Part shown: positions 33,494 to 43,141 of the stretch, piece after piece
Layout of the letters: the number at the start of each line of letters is the position of its first letter
Numbering within the stretch: the stretch's first letter is position 1
Assembly: GCA_022041995.1 (NCBI GenBank)
Contig: CP074390.1
Span: 868,001-932,000 of the forward strand
Direction: 5' to 3'
Origin: Cupriavidus necator
Lineage (GTDB): Bacteria > Pseudomonadota > Gammaproteobacteria > Burkholderiales > Burkholderiaceae
DNA: 64,000 nucleotides
The notes under the pieces: model-generated
Told to the model about the DNA's origin: nothing
Database searches by the model: none
The model's input: only the letters and a program-made list of their open reading frames with translations
Position numbers and translations under genes: made by a program

Positions 33494-35337
33494 CACGCCA
33501 CCACCACTTCACGGAACATGCCCGCATCCATATGCAGCATCAGGTGGCAATGCCAGGCCCAGCGCCCGAGCGCATCGGCGGTGACCAGGAAGCTGATGCG
33601 CTGCGCCGGCTGCACGGGGATGGTGTGGCGCCGCGCCTGGAAGCTGCCGTCCGGCGCTTCCAGCTCGCTCCACATGCCGTGCAGGTGCATGGGATGGGTC
33701 ATCATGGTGTCGTTGTGCAGGATCACGCGCAGCCGTTCGCCGTGTTTGAAGTAGATCGGGGTCGACTTGCCGAACTCGACGCCGTCGAAGGACCAGGTGT
33801 AGCGCTCCATATTGCCGGTCAGGTGCAGCTCGACCTCGCGCCCGGGCCCGCGCGCATCCATGGCGCCGCCGATGGTGTGCTGGTCGGCCAGGGTCAGCAC
33901 GCGCCTGCCGTTGTTGCGCAGGCCAATGCCGGGATCGTCCAGGTTGGTGCGGGCCATGTCGACGCGCATGTCGGTGCCAGGACCGTATTCGGTGCGGGCG
34001 TGGCGGGCGGTCTTGCTGGGGACCTTGAGCGGATCGGCGGCGGCCATGGCGTGCTGGCTGTGGTCCATGCCGGCGTGGTCCATCCCCTGCATCGGCATGG
34101 CACCGTGCTGCATGGCACCGTGTCCGGCATGCCCGCCATGGCCGCCGTGGCCCGTCATCTCGCCCATCATGTCGGTCATGGTCAGCCATTCGGCCCGGTC
34201 GAGCGCGGGCACCGGCGCCGCCAGCCCCTCCCTGACCGCCAGCGTGCCGCGCGCATAGCCGGTACGGTCCATCGATTGCGCGAACAGGGTGTAGGCGTCG
34301 TCGCGCGGCTCGACCATGGCATCGCAGGTCTCGCCGGGGCCGAAGCGGAATTCGTCGACCGTGACCGGTTCAATATCCTGGCCATCGACCTGCACCACCC
34401 GCAGCTTCAGCCCGGGGATGCGCACGTCGTAGAAGGTGTTGCCCGAGCCGTTGATAAAGCGCAGCCGCACGGTCTCGCCACGCCGGAACAGCCCGGTCCA
34501 GTTGCCGGCCGGCGTGACGCCGTTGGCCAGGTGCGTCAGCGTCGCGCTGGACAGGTCCGCCAGGTCGGTCGGGCTCATCCGCATCTGGTTCCACATGCTG
34601 CGCTTGTCCAGCGCCTGCTTCAGCCCGTCGCGCGAGGCGTCGCGGAAGAAGTCGACCACGGTCGGCTGGTTGTAGTTGTAGTAGTCGCCCTGGACCTTGA
34701 GCTTGGTCAGCACCCGCATCGGGTCTTCGTCGGTCCAGTCCGACAGCAGCACGGTGTGGTCGCGGTCGGCCCGCACGGTTTCCTGCCCAGAGGCCGGATC
34801 GATGACGATGCCGCCGTACACGCCGGTCATTTCCTGGAAGCCGGAATGCGAGTGGTACCAGTAGCTGCCGGTCTGCGCAACCTTGAAGCGGTAGGTGAAG
34901 GTCTCGCCGGGCGGAATGCCGGCAAAACTGATGCCGGGCACGCCGTCCATCTGAAAAGGCAGGATGATGCCGTGCCAGTGGATCGAGGTGGCCTCGCGCA
35001 GGCGGTTGGTCACCCGGATGGTGACCGTGTCACCCTCGCGCCAGCGCAGCGTCGGGCCGGGCAGCATGCCGTTGATGGTGGTGGCGATGACAGGCTTGCC
35101 GGTAAAGTTGACCAGCGACTCGCCGATCACCAGGTCGAACTCCGTGCCGCGCAGGACCGGCGCCGAGCCCGAGCCGGCCGCGGCAGGCTGCCCGGCGCGC
35201 TGGCCCGCATGCTGCGCCCACGCGCTGCCGCCGACGCCGGCCAGGCTGGCCACCACGCCGCCGGCTACCAGCCCTTGCACAAAGCGGCGGCGGGGTAGAT
35301 CGGGCAGCACAAGGCCGGTAGTGGGGTGGCGTCGCAT
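33493..35337 (-). CDS. copA: Multicopper oxidase CopA
   Basis: 614 residues. Twin-arginine signal RRRFVQGLVAGG; cupredoxin domains with copper ligands HWHG, YHSHSG, HPMHLHG and WHCHLMLHMDAGM (types 1, 2 and 3). A Met/His-rich insertion around the middle (MQHGAMPMQGMDHAGMDHSQ) is typical of CopA/PcoA. It oxidises Cu(I) to Cu(II) and binds copper in the periplasm. The ATG at 35337 has AGGA 8 nt upstream; the frame is open 23 codons further. First gene of the minus-strand copABCD unit. Confidence 0.94.
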   Translation of the reverse strand: MRRHPTTGLVLPDLPRRRFVQGLVAGGVVASLAGVGGSAWAQHAGQRAGQPAAAGSGSAPVLRGTEFDLVIGESLVNFTGKPVIATTINGMLPGPTLRWREGDTVTIRVTNRLREATSIHWHGIILPFQMDGVPGISFAGIPPGETFTYRFKVAQTGSYWYHSHSGFQEMTGVYGGIVIDPASGQETVRADRDHTVLLSDWTDEDPMRVLTKLKVQGDYYNYNQPTVVDFFRDASRDGLKQALDKRSMWNQMRMSPTDLADLSSATLTHLANGVTPAGNWTGLFRRGETVRLRFINGSGNTFYDVRIPGLKLRVVQVDGQDIEPVTVDEFRFGPGETCDAMVEPRDDAYTLFAQSMDRTGYARGTLAVREGLAAPVPALDRAEWLTMTDMMGEMTGHGGHGGHAGHGAMQHGAMPMQGMDHAGMDHSQHAMAAADPLKVPSKTARHARTEYGPGTDMRVDMARTNLDDPGIGLRNNGRRVLTLADQHTIGGAMDARGPGREVELHLTGNMERYTWSFDGVEFGKSTPIYFKHGERLRVILHNDTMMTHPMHLHGMWSELEAPDGSFQARRHTIPVQPAQRISFLVTADALGRWAWHCHLMLHMDAGMFREVVVA

Positions 35338-35394
35338 GGCATCAGTCCTGGTTGAAAGCATGATAAGCGTAGCGAAGGCCACCCTACGCACGTC

Positions 35395-35434
35395 TGACCG
35401 GAACATGACATTCCGGTAATCTTCCGGTCATGTT
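35395..35434. promoter_or_regulatory. Operator-like repeats between copA and copR
   Basis: Two overlapping perfect inverted repeats lie in the divergent gap: TGACCGGAA (35395-35403) with TTCCGGTCA (35422-35430), and AACATGAC (35402-35409) with GTCATGTT (35427-35434). Arms of 8-9 bp, centred about 77 bp from the copA start and 88 bp from copR, fit a CopR dimer site serving both promoters. Confidence 0.6.
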
Positions 35435-35502
35435 GGCGCCCGCGTTGCCGGCGTAGAGTTGCCGGACCCTGCCGAAAGGGCCGATCGATCAAGGAAAGTG
35501 TG

Positions 35503-36198
35503 ATGAAACTGCTAGTGGTGGAGGACGAGCCCAAGACCGGCGAATACCTGCGCCAGGGGCTGACCGAGGCGGGCTTTGTCGTCGACCTGGTGGCCAACGG
35601 GCTGGACGGCCAGCATATGGCAATGACCGAGACCTACGACCTGGTCGTCCTGGACGTGATGCTGCCGGACGTCGACGGCTGGCGCATCGTGCAGGCGCTG
35701 CGCGCGGCGGAGATCGCCGTGCCGGTGCTGTTCCTGACCGCGCGCGACAGCGTGGCCGACCGCGTCAAGGGGCTGGAGCTGGGTGCGGACGACTACCTGG
35801 TCAAGCCCTTCGCCTTTTCCGAGCTGCTCGCGCGGGTGCGCACGCTGCTGCGCCGGGGCACGGCGCAGATGGCGCTGGACCGCATCCAGGTGGCCGACCT
35901 GGTGCTGGATCTGGGCCGCCGCCGGGCCACGCGCGCCGGGCGCCGCATCACGCTGACCAGCAAGGAATTCGCCTTGCTGGAACTGCTGGCGCGCCGCCGC
36001 GGCGAAGTGCTGCCGCGCTCGCTGATCGCCTCGCAGGTGTGGGACATGAATTTCGACAGCGACAGCAATGTCATCGACGTCGCCATCCGGCGCCTGCGCG
36101 CGAAGATCGATGATGAGTTCGAGTCCAAGCTGATCCAGACCGTGCGCGGCATGGGCTATGTGCTGGAAGCCCCCGAGGCAGCGGAGGACACGAAATGA
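35503..36198 (+). CDS. copR: Copper response regulator CopR
   Basis: 231-residue OmpR/PhoB-type regulator. Receiver with phospho-acceptor Asp51 (VVLDVMLP) and Lys101 (YLVKPF); C-terminal winged helix with SKEFALLELLARRRGEVLP and NVIDVAIRRLRAKID. AAGGAAA 5 nt before the ATG at 35503. It is divergent from copA, and its stop overlaps the copS start (ATGA). Heavy-metal subgroup (CopR/CusR), activator of the cop genes. Confidence 0.92.
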   Translation: MKLLVVEDEPKTGEYLRQGLTEAGFVVDLVANGLDGQHMAMTETYDLVVLDVMLPDVDGWRIVQALRAAEIAVPVLFLTARDSVADRVKGLELGADDYLVKPFAFSELLARVRTLLRRGTAQMALDRIQVADLVLDLGRRRATRAGRRITLTSKEFALLELLARRRGEVLPRSLIASQVWDMNFDSDSNVIDVAIRRLRAKIDDEFESKLIQTVRGMGYVLEAPEAAEDTK

Positions 36199-37568
36199 AG
36201 AGCCGGATGTCGCTGACGGCACGGCTCACCATCCTGTTCTCGCTGTCGTCGGCCGCGGTGCTGCTGGGGCTGGGCGTGCTGATCTGGCTGGCGATGGACA
36301 ATCATTTCGCCGACGAGGACTACGCCGTGCTGGGCGACAACGTGCGGCTGATCCAGAAGATCGCGGGCGAGGGTCCGGCGGCTTCGCTGCCGCAACGCCT
36401 GGGCCCGGTGCTGGAACACCATGCCGGATTCGTGGCCGAGGTGCGTGCCGCCGACGGCAAGCGCCTGTATGCCACGCAGGACTTCGATTTCGGCATGGCA
36501 CTGGCCGCCGCCGCGCAACTGCCGGCGCAGCGGCATGCCTTCACCTGGGAACAGGCTGACCAGACCTACCGCGGCATGCGTGCGCTGGCGCAGGTGCCGC
36601 CGGGGCAGCCGGGGCCGTTGCAGGTCGTGGTCGGCATGGACACGGCGCTGCATGCCCACTTCATGCACGCCTTCCGCCAGTCGCTGGCCTTCTACACCGC
36701 GCTGGCCGCGCTGGCGAGCGGGCTGCTGGGCTGGTGGGCCGCGCGCCGCGGACTCTGGCCACTGCGCACCATGGCCTCGCGGGCGCGCACCGTCACCGCG
36801 CACAAGCTGGACGAGCGCATGCCGGTCGATGCGGTGCCGGTGGAAATGGCCGACCTGGCCGCGACGCTCAACGCCATGCTGGAACGCCTGCAGCGCGATT
36901 TCGCGCGCTTGTCGGAGTTCTCATCGGACCTGGCGCATGAGTTGCGCACGCCGATCACCAACCTGATGACGCAGACCCAGGTGGTGCTGTCGCAGCCGCG
37001 CGACGCGGACAAGTACCGCGACGTGCTGGCGTCCAACGTTGAAGAGCTGCAGCGGCTGTCGCGCATGGTGTCGGACATGCTCTACCTGGCGAAGATGGAG
37101 AACGGCATCACCCTGCCGAACGCCGAGCCGATCGAGGTGGCTGATGAAGTCGCCGCGCTGTTCGATTTCTACGATGCGCTGGCCGAGCACAAGGGTGTGC
37201 GCCTGGCCGTGCGCGGCCGTGGCCGCATCACCGGCGACCGGCTGATGCTGCGGCGGGCGTTGAGCAACCTGCTATCGAATGCGCTACGGCATACGCCTGC
37301 GGGCAAGGGCATTGTGGTGGAGATTCTGCCCTCCGCCGAAGTGGTGACGGTGGTCGTCGAGAACGAGGGCGAGACCATCCGGCCTGAGCTGCTGCCCTCG
37401 CTGTTTGACCGGTTCTTCCGCGCGGACAAGTCGCGGGCCCGGCCTGAGTCCGATGGTGCGGGACTGGGGCTGGCGATCACGCAGGCGATTGTGGCTGCGC
37501 ATGGCGGGGGGATTGGGGTGGAGTCGGCAGAGGGGAGGACGCGCTTTGTCTTGACGTTCAGGGGATAG
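36195..37568 (+). CDS. copS: Copper sensor kinase CopS
   Basis: 457-residue heavy-metal sensor histidine kinase. TM1 about 12-34, a periplasmic sensor, TM2 about 163-184, then HAMP. Phospho-acceptor His248 (SSDLAHELRTPITN), N-box NLLSNALRHTPAG and G-box DGAGLGLAI. Senses periplasmic copper and phosphorylates CopR. Overlaps copR by 4 nt. Confidence 0.92.
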   Translation: MKSRMSLTARLTILFSLSSAAVLLGLGVLIWLAMDNHFADEDYAVLGDNVRLIQKIAGEGPAASLPQRLGPVLEHHAGFVAEVRAADGKRLYATQDFDFGMALAAAAQLPAQRHAFTWEQADQTYRGMRALAQVPPGQPGPLQVVVGMDTALHAHFMHAFRQSLAFYTALAALASGLLGWWAARRGLWPLRTMASRARTVTAHKLDERMPVDAVPVEMADLAATLNAMLERLQRDFARLSEFSSDLAHELRTPITNLMTQTQVVLSQPRDADKYRDVLASNVEELQRLSRMVSDMLYLAKMENGITLPNAEPIEVADEVAALFDFYDALAEHKGVRLAVRGRGRITGDRLMLRRALSNLLSNALRHTPAGKGIVVEILPSAEVVTVVVENEGETIRPELLPSLFDRFFRADKSRARPESDGAGLGLAITQAIVAAHGGGIGVESAEGRTRFVLTFRG

Positions 37569-38009
37569 AGCGTGAGGGAGATTCAGCCGTGCCAGCGGTG
37601 ATCGCATGCGCCGGCAACCCGGGCAGCATGGCGCGTATCGCAGAGCACCTATTCCCCCCCTGTCGCTGATCGATCGTGATGGACAGGAACCGGATCGGAC
37701 ACTTGGCCAGGCCTACCGGGCCATGCGGTATCTCGCCGTTTCGCTGGCTACGCCGGCGAAACAGCCCACGCTCGCCAAGCACGACACCCAACCGCAGTGC
37801 CAAAGCCCAAAATCCATCCCCCCGCCAATCGGCGAAGAACCCCAAAAAAGCCGCCCACGCCAGTTACGGCCATTGGGGGAGCTGGCGTGGGCGCGAAAAC
37901 CACCGGATGCGGCTCCAGCGGCGATCCGATGCTACGCAAATCCGCCTGCGGCGACTGCCAACAATTGTGTCGGCAGCCGCAACATGCCTAGCGGTAGTTG
38001 CCGTCCCGC
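37569..38009. other. Gene-free gap between copS and CHASE2 kinase
   Basis: No convincing gene is seen. It holds a hairpin at 37738-37762 (GTTTCGC/GCGAAAC, extended inward with one mismatch) that may end the copRS transcript, and the minus-strand terminator at 37844-37893. Confidence 0.5.
37844..37893 (-). terminator. Intrinsic terminator of the minus-strand CHASE2 operon
   Basis: On the minus strand CGCCCACGCCAG pairs perfectly over 12 bp with CTGGCGTGGGCG around an 18-nt loop, followed by GC and six T (37849-37844). It lies about 115 bp after the kinase stop, as expected for a rho-independent terminator. Confidence 0.8.
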
Positions 38010-40445
38010 TCAGGCCACAGGCAATTCGATACGAAATACCGCCCCCGCGCCAAGCGCACTGCGCACGCTGGCCTTGCCGCCATGCCGCTCGGCCACGGCG
38101 CGCACCAGCACCAGCCCCAGACCCGTGCCTTCCGGCGCGCCCTGCTGCCCCTCATGCAAGCGCGCGAAAGGCTCGAACAATCGTGCCTGGTCGGCCTCGG
38201 CAATCCCCGGCCCGTGGTCCTGCACAGCAACGACAAAGCTGCCCGGCTCACGCGTGAGCGAAACCGTCACGGTCCCCCCTTGCGGGCTGAACTTGATCGC
38301 ATTGCTGACCAGGTTGGCAATGGCGCGCGCCAGCAGTGCCGGTTCGCCCTTCAGCACCGCGGGCTCGTCCGGCAGGTCGATCTGCAGCGTTACGTCGCGG
38401 GCCTTGGCCAGCGCCCAGAGCTGGTCCGTCGCGTCCAGCACCAGGCCACCCAATTCCACGTCCATGAACGCCAGGGTCTTCGACTCCGCGCGCGCGACGC
38501 TGATGAAGTCATCGGCCAGCGTCATCGTGCGGCGTGCGTGGGCGGCGATGCGGGCCAGCACGCCGCTGTCCGTGGCAATATCGCCGGCGGCTGCGCCATC
38601 GCGCCGCGCGCGGCGCTCATGCAGCTCGATCAAGGCCAGGATCGACGCCTGCGGCGAGCGCATGTCATGCGACAGGAAGCGCAGCATCTGCTCGCGCTGG
38701 CGCTCGGCGACGCGGATCGCGGTGATGTCGATCACGCTGACGATCAGGCCGGCCACGGCGCCGGCCTCGGCATGCAGCGGCGCGCCATGCAGCAGGTAGC
38801 GACGGTCGCCGCGCCCGGCCACCTCGATGCCGCCGTGGGGGACCGGGGCCGGGGCGATGCGGGCATCGGCGTAGCGGTCATGCAGCGACTGCCAGTACGC
38901 CAGGGCCGGTGCCGGCGCGGGAAAGATTGCCTCGATCAGTGCGCGGATGGCGGCCCGCGGCGGGCCAGCCTCGCCCGGCGCGCGCGCGGGCTCGCCGTCC
39001 AGCACGGCGGGCGCCAGCGCCACGCAGCGCCGGTTGGCCAGCATCACGCCGCCATCCAGGTCGCAGATCGCGGTGGCATCGGGCAGGCTTTCCAGGCCAT
39101 CGGACAGGAAGCGGCGCATGCCGCGCAGCTGCGCGCTCATGCCGTAGACGGCGCGCATGCGGCTGTCGAGCGTGGCGCCGGTATGGCGTGGCGCGGCAAT
39201 CAGGCCGGGTTCGCGTTCCAGCCGCGCCAGTTCGTCGGTAAGGAAGCGCAGGGCCGCCTCCTGGCGCAGCCAGCTCCACAGCGGGTAGAACAGCACGCAG
39301 CCCAGCGCCGCGGCGGCCGGCGCAAACCACAGCCGCGCCAGCGCCAGCAGCAACAGCGAGCCGCCGAGCAGGCCGGCCAGCAGCAGCCCGGTGGCCACCA
39401 GCGCGCCGCGCGGCGGCAGCCGCAGTGCGGCCAGTGCGGCCAGCAGCACCGCCAGCAGCGTGCCCCCGACCTGCCAGGCGCGCGGCACCGCCACGATGGC
39501 GTCGCCGTCGGTCAGTGCCTGCACGGTATTGGCCAGGATCTCCACCCCGCTCATGCCGCGGCCATCGCGCGACACCGGCGTCGGCAGCACGTCGCCCATG
39601 CCGGTGGCCAGCGCGCCGATCAGCACGGCCTTGCCGGCAAAGATGGCGGGATTGGCGCGGCCGTCCAGCACGTCGCGCGCCGACACGCGGGCAAAGGTGC
39701 CGGGCGGGCCGGCATACGGAATGCGCAGGCGGCCGCTGCGCTCCCAGCCGTTGGCTTCGGTGATCCGGGCCGGCTCCTGGCGCGCGATGCCGGGCGGCTC
39801 GCCGGCGCGCCCGAACGCCGCCATCACCACGGCCAGGTGCGGCACGCCGGCGGCGGCGACCGGATGCGGCCCCTCGCTCAGATAGACCTGGCGTGCCACG
39901 CCATCGGTATCGACCACCATGTTGATATGCCCCACCGCGGCGCCCAGCCCGGCCAGCGGGTAGCGCACCAGCATGCCGGCAGGGCCGGATTCGGCCACCA
40001 CCGGCAGCACCACGTTGCCGGCCTGGGCCAGGCTGCGGGCCAGCACGGCGTCGTCTTGCGGATAGCGGGTGTCGCGCTCGGACAGGATCACGTCCACGCC
40101 GATCACGCGCGGCCGGCCGACAGCGATGCGCTCGACCAGCTGCGCCAGCACCGCGCGGCGCCACGGCCAGCGGCCGATGGCGGTGATGCTGGCGTCATCG
40201 ATGCCGACGATGACGATGTCGTCGCGGGCCGGATGGTGCTGGGCGCTGATGGCGATGTCGTAGGCGGCCAGGTCGGCGCGCTCGGCCCAGCCCTGGCGCG
40301 CGGCCAGCACCACCAGGGCCAGCACGGCCACAAGCAGCAGGCACCATTCGATCCGCGTGCGCCGCCCGAAAGCCCGCCCGCCTGCCCGCCCGGCCGCGGC
40401 CGGTGCCGGGCCTGGCGCGTCAGTTGAGCCGGACGCGGCCACCAC
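38010..40445 (-). CDS. CHASE2-domain sensor histidine kinase
   Basis: 811 residues. TM1 about 33-50, then an extracytoplasmic CHASE2 domain (about 60-320, with DDIVIVGIDDASITAIGRWP and VLIGALATGMGD), three membrane helices (about 325-395), a PAS-like segment (about 450-570) and a kinase core. Phospho-acceptor His593 (FLSHDMRSPQ), N-box NLVSNAIKFSPQG and G-box EGTGLGLVL. The start is a GTG inside the upstream LysM-FecR gene (26-nt overlap), so translation is coupled. The cognate regulator is probably the frameshifted gene at 42104. The signal is unknown. Confidence 0.87.
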   Translation of the reverse strand: MVAASGSTDAPGPAPAAAGRAGGRAFGRRTRIEWCLLLVAVLALVVLAARQGWAERADLAAYDIAISAQHHPARDDIVIVGIDDASITAIGRWPWRRAVLAQLVERIAVGRPRVIGVDVILSERDTRYPQDDAVLARSLAQAGNVVLPVVAESGPAGMLVRYPLAGLGAAVGHINMVVDTDGVARQVYLSEGPHPVAAAGVPHLAVVMAAFGRAGEPPGIARQEPARITEANGWERSGRLRIPYAGPPGTFARVSARDVLDGRANPAIFAGKAVLIGALATGMGDVLPTPVSRDGRGMSGVEILANTVQALTDGDAIVAVPRAWQVGGTLLAVLLAALAALRLPPRGALVATGLLLAGLLGGSLLLLALARLWFAPAAAALGCVLFYPLWSWLRQEAALRFLTDELARLEREPGLIAAPRHTGATLDSRMRAVYGMSAQLRGMRRFLSDGLESLPDATAICDLDGGVMLANRRCVALAPAVLDGEPARAPGEAGPPRAAIRALIEAIFPAPAPALAYWQSLHDRYADARIAPAPVPHGGIEVAGRGDRRYLLHGAPLHAEAGAVAGLIVSVIDITAIRVAERQREQMLRFLSHDMRSPQASILALIELHERRARRDGAAAGDIATDSGVLARIAAHARRTMTLADDFISVARAESKTLAFMDVELGGLVLDATDQLWALAKARDVTLQIDLPDEPAVLKGEPALLARAIANLVSNAIKFSPQGGTVTVSLTREPGSFVVAVQDHGPGIAEADQARLFEPFARLHEGQQGAPEGTGLGLVLVRAVAERHGGKASVRSALGAGAVFRIELPVA

Positions 40446-42111
40446 CGTCCGGCCGGCCGCCCGACCCGATTGCGCCGCCCTGCGAGTCGCGCAAGAAGGC
40501 AGAGACTTCGATGCGCTGTGGCGCGGAGAACGCCGCCGGATCCGGCGTCACCCCCGGCGCCGCGCGTGCCACGCGGATGAAATAGACGCCGGGCGCGGGG
40601 CGCGGCAGGTCGATGGCATTGGTGGTGGTGTGCGCGTCGGCCAGCAGCGTGGCAAAGCCGGCATCGGCCGACACCTGGACCCGGTAGCCCGCGCCGGCGC
40701 CGCTACCCTCGGGCCAGCCGATATGCAGCGCGCCGCCGTCGTCCTGCAGGGTCGGCACGGGCGGCTTGGGCTCGACGCTGAACGGAACCGCATCCGACCA
40801 CGGGCCCGGCTGGCCCGCCGCATCGACGCTGCGCACGCGCCACCACCAGCGGCCCGGCACCAGCGCTTGCGCGGCGGCAGGCCCGGAGGCCGCCTGCACC
40901 ACGGCGTCGCGCGTAAAGGCGGGATCGGCGGCCAGCGCCAGTTCGTAGCGCGCCGCGCCCGGCACGGCGGCCCATTCGAAGGCGACGGCGTCGGCATAGC
41001 GCACCGCATCCGCGGCCGGCTGCTGCGTGAACGGCGCCGGCGGGTTCAGCCGCACCACCACCGGCGCCTGCGCGCCGTGCCCGGTCAGCTGGTGCTTGTC
41101 GATGGCGCTGACGCTCAGGTACAGCGTGCCCTCGGGCAGCCCGTCTACACGGGCGGTCGTGGCATTGGCGCCACTGACGATGCCGGTCCAGGCCAGTTCG
41201 CTCAGCGCCGCATCGCGCGCCACCAACACGCGGTAGGCGGTGGCGCCCGGCACCGGCTGCCAGGCGGCCTCGAAGGACGGGCCCAGCACGGTATCGGCCG
41301 GGGGCAACAGGGCCGGCGCCGGCAGCAGCGCCACCGGCTGCGACAGCTTGCCGCCGGCCGACACGCCGATGCCATAGCCGGCACCGACCGATGCCGCCGC
41401 GGTCATGGCGCGCTCCGCTGCCGGCCGGGCGCGGGCGCCCCGCGCCGCGCTGACGCCGACGCGCCCTTCCAGCACCTCGCTGCGGCTTCCCGCGGTGTCG
41501 GCCGAGACCCGGTAGCGGGTGCCGCGCACGCCGGTCACCATCATCGGCGTATGCAGCTCGAAGCGCCCGACGCCGCCGCCCTGCGGCGCCACGCGCGTAT
41601 CGGCGGCACCCTTGTCGATGCGGATCACGGTGTCGGTCAGGCCGCTGCGCGCAAACGTGCGCAGCCGGCTGACCGAGAGCGTGGTGGCCGGCGGCACCGT
41701 GACGCGGCTGCGGTCCGGCAGCTCCAGCGTGACCGAGCCGCCCGCGGGGGTCTCGATGCGCGCGGCTTCGTCCAGCGTCATGCCGGCCTGCACCGGCCGG
41801 CCATTGGCGCGGACCTCGCCGGCCACATGGACCACGCGCGCCGAGGCGGCCTGTTCGGGAATCTGGCTGAGCGGGATGCGCAGGCGCGAGCCGGGCACCA
41901 GCCGGTACGGATCAGCCACGCCGTTCAGGCGCTGCAGCGTGCGCCAGCCTTCCTCGGACGCCATGTAGCGCGAGGCCAGGCCGATCAGCGTATCGCCCGG
42001 CTCCACCAGGTAGATAAAATCGGCGCCTTCCGCGCCCGCGGGCCCGGCCTGCGCCGGAGCCGCCACGCCGGCCAGCAGGGCCAGCGCGACACCAGCCATC
42101 AGCTTACGCAT
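40420..42111 (-). CDS. Exported LysM-FecR domain protein
   Basis: 563 residues. Signal peptide (1-22, MRKLMAGVALALLAGVAAPA), LysM domain (about 33-80, LVEPGDTLIGLASRYM), FecR domain (about 95-205, VIRIDKGAADTRV and VTGVRGTRYRVSADT) and two or three fibronectin-like repeats with WW- and FEW-type strands. LysM binds peptidoglycan; FecR domains often act in envelope signalling. It overlaps the upstream regulator by 8 nt and the downstream CHASE2 kinase by 26 nt, so it is probably a periplasmic input or scaffold for that kinase (inference). Confidence 0.83.
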   Translation of the reverse strand: MRKLMAGVALALLAGVAAPAQAGPAGAEGADFIYLVEPGDTLIGLASRYMASEEGWRTLQRLNGVADPYRLVPGSRLRIPLSQIPEQAASARVVHVAGEVRANGRPVQAGMTLDEAARIETPAGGSVTLELPDRSRVTVPPATTLSVSRLRTFARSGLTDTVIRIDKGAADTRVAPQGGGVGRFELHTPMMVTGVRGTRYRVSADTAGSRSEVLEGRVGVSAARGARARPAAERAMTAAASVGAGYGIGVSAGGKLSQPVALLPAPALLPPADTVLGPSFEAAWQPVPGATAYRVLVARDAALSELAWTGIVSGANATTARVDGLPEGTLYLSVSAIDKHQLTGHGAQAPVVVRLNPPAPFTQQPAADAVRYADAVAFEWAAVPGAARYELALAADPAFTRDAVVQAASGPAAAQALVPGRWWWRVRSVDAAGQPGPWSDAVPFSVEPKPPVPTLQDDGGALHIGWPEGSGAGAGYRVQVSADAGFATLLADAHTTTNAIDLPRPAPGVYFIRVARAAPGVTPDPAAFSAPQRIEVSAFLRDSQGGAIGSGGRPDGGGRVRLN

Positions 42112-42831
42112 CCGCCCCGGCCTCATCCGCCTCCGCGTCAGCCGCGGAAGCCTCTTCAAAGCGATAGCCATGCGAATACACGGAGGTCAACCGCACGCCG
42201 TTCTCGGGGCGCAGCGCCAGCTTGAGGCGCAGCCGCGAGATATGCGTATCCAGCGTGCGCGAGCCCGCCCCCATGGCGCGGCCCCAGACGGCCTGCTCCA
42301 TCACCTCGCGCGCCAGCAGGCGCCCGGTATTGCGGAACAGGAACAGGGCCAGCTCATATTCGCGCGGGACAGCAGCGCCGGCTCGCCGCCGACGGTGATG
42401 GTGCGCGCGTGGGTATCGACAGCATAGTTGCCGCGCCGGATCAGCTCCACTTCCTGCGCGGCCTCAGGGTAGGCGCGGCGCAGCAGCGAGCGCACGCGCG
42501 CGACCAGCTCGCCGGCGCGAATGGGCTTGAGCATGTAGTCGTCGGCGCCCACCGTCAGGCCGTCGACGATATCGGATTCGGCGGTGCGGCTGGTGACGAA
42601 CAGGATCGGCGGCATATTGCCGGACTTCTGCCGCACCCAGCTGACCAGCTCGTAGCCGCTGGTGCCTGGCAGCTGCCAGTCGACCAGCAACAGGTCATAG
42701 GCGCGCTCGCGCAGCGCGCGCAGCAAGTCCGCACCGTTGGCGAAGGACTCGCATTCGAAGCCGGCTTCGCTCAATATCTGCCGGATCAGTTCGGCCTGAT
42801 CCGGATCATCCTCCACGGAGGCAATTCGCAT
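42104..42831 (-). pseudogene. OmpR-type response regulator with frameshift
   Basis: The receiver starts MRIASVEDDPDQAELIRQIL, with Asp51 (LLVDWQLP) and the lysine of YMLKPI. The DNA-binding half continues in another frame with SRTLDTHISRLRLKLALRP and VYSHGYRFE. The break is at about 42366-42369, where the sequence reads LLS then, one base short, PREYELALFLFRN. Adding one base restores a normal regulator of about 242 residues. Either the gene is a recent pseudogene or the base is a sequencing error in a G/C run. It heads the operon with the FecR and CHASE2 genes. Confidence 0.75.
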
Positions 42832-43141
42832 ACCTCTACATCCTTCTGCCAGCTTCCGACTGCAACTGCGGTCTCTGCCACGGCATGTCGACGGCTCGGC
42901 CGGCAAGTCATTCCTCATATTCACCCCCCAGGGGGCGCGGCCGTCGATCTGATCCGACGGGCCAGGCCGAAGCCCGCCGGCTGCTGCCATGTTACCCAAT
43001 CACGGGCCCTTTCGTCGAGATGCCCCGACGAGGGGTGGCGGCAGCAACTGCGCCGATCCCTCCGCGATCGTCTTTCGATCTGCATCATCCTTGCCGCCAT
43101 CGCGCCGCCCGGGGAGCCGGTCGATGCGGAGCCGGCAGGGC
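42832..43141. other. Gap between pelG and the signalling operon
   Basis: No gene supported. It should hold the end of the pel transcript and the promoter of the signalling operon. No clear terminator hairpin with a T-run was found, so read-through from pel is possible. Confidence 0.4.

Noticed and set aside
40357..42225. 622-codon plus-strand frame opposite the LysM-FecR gene
   Set aside because: Shadow frame rich in Arg, Gly and His with no domain; signal peptide, LysM and FecR lie on the minus strand.
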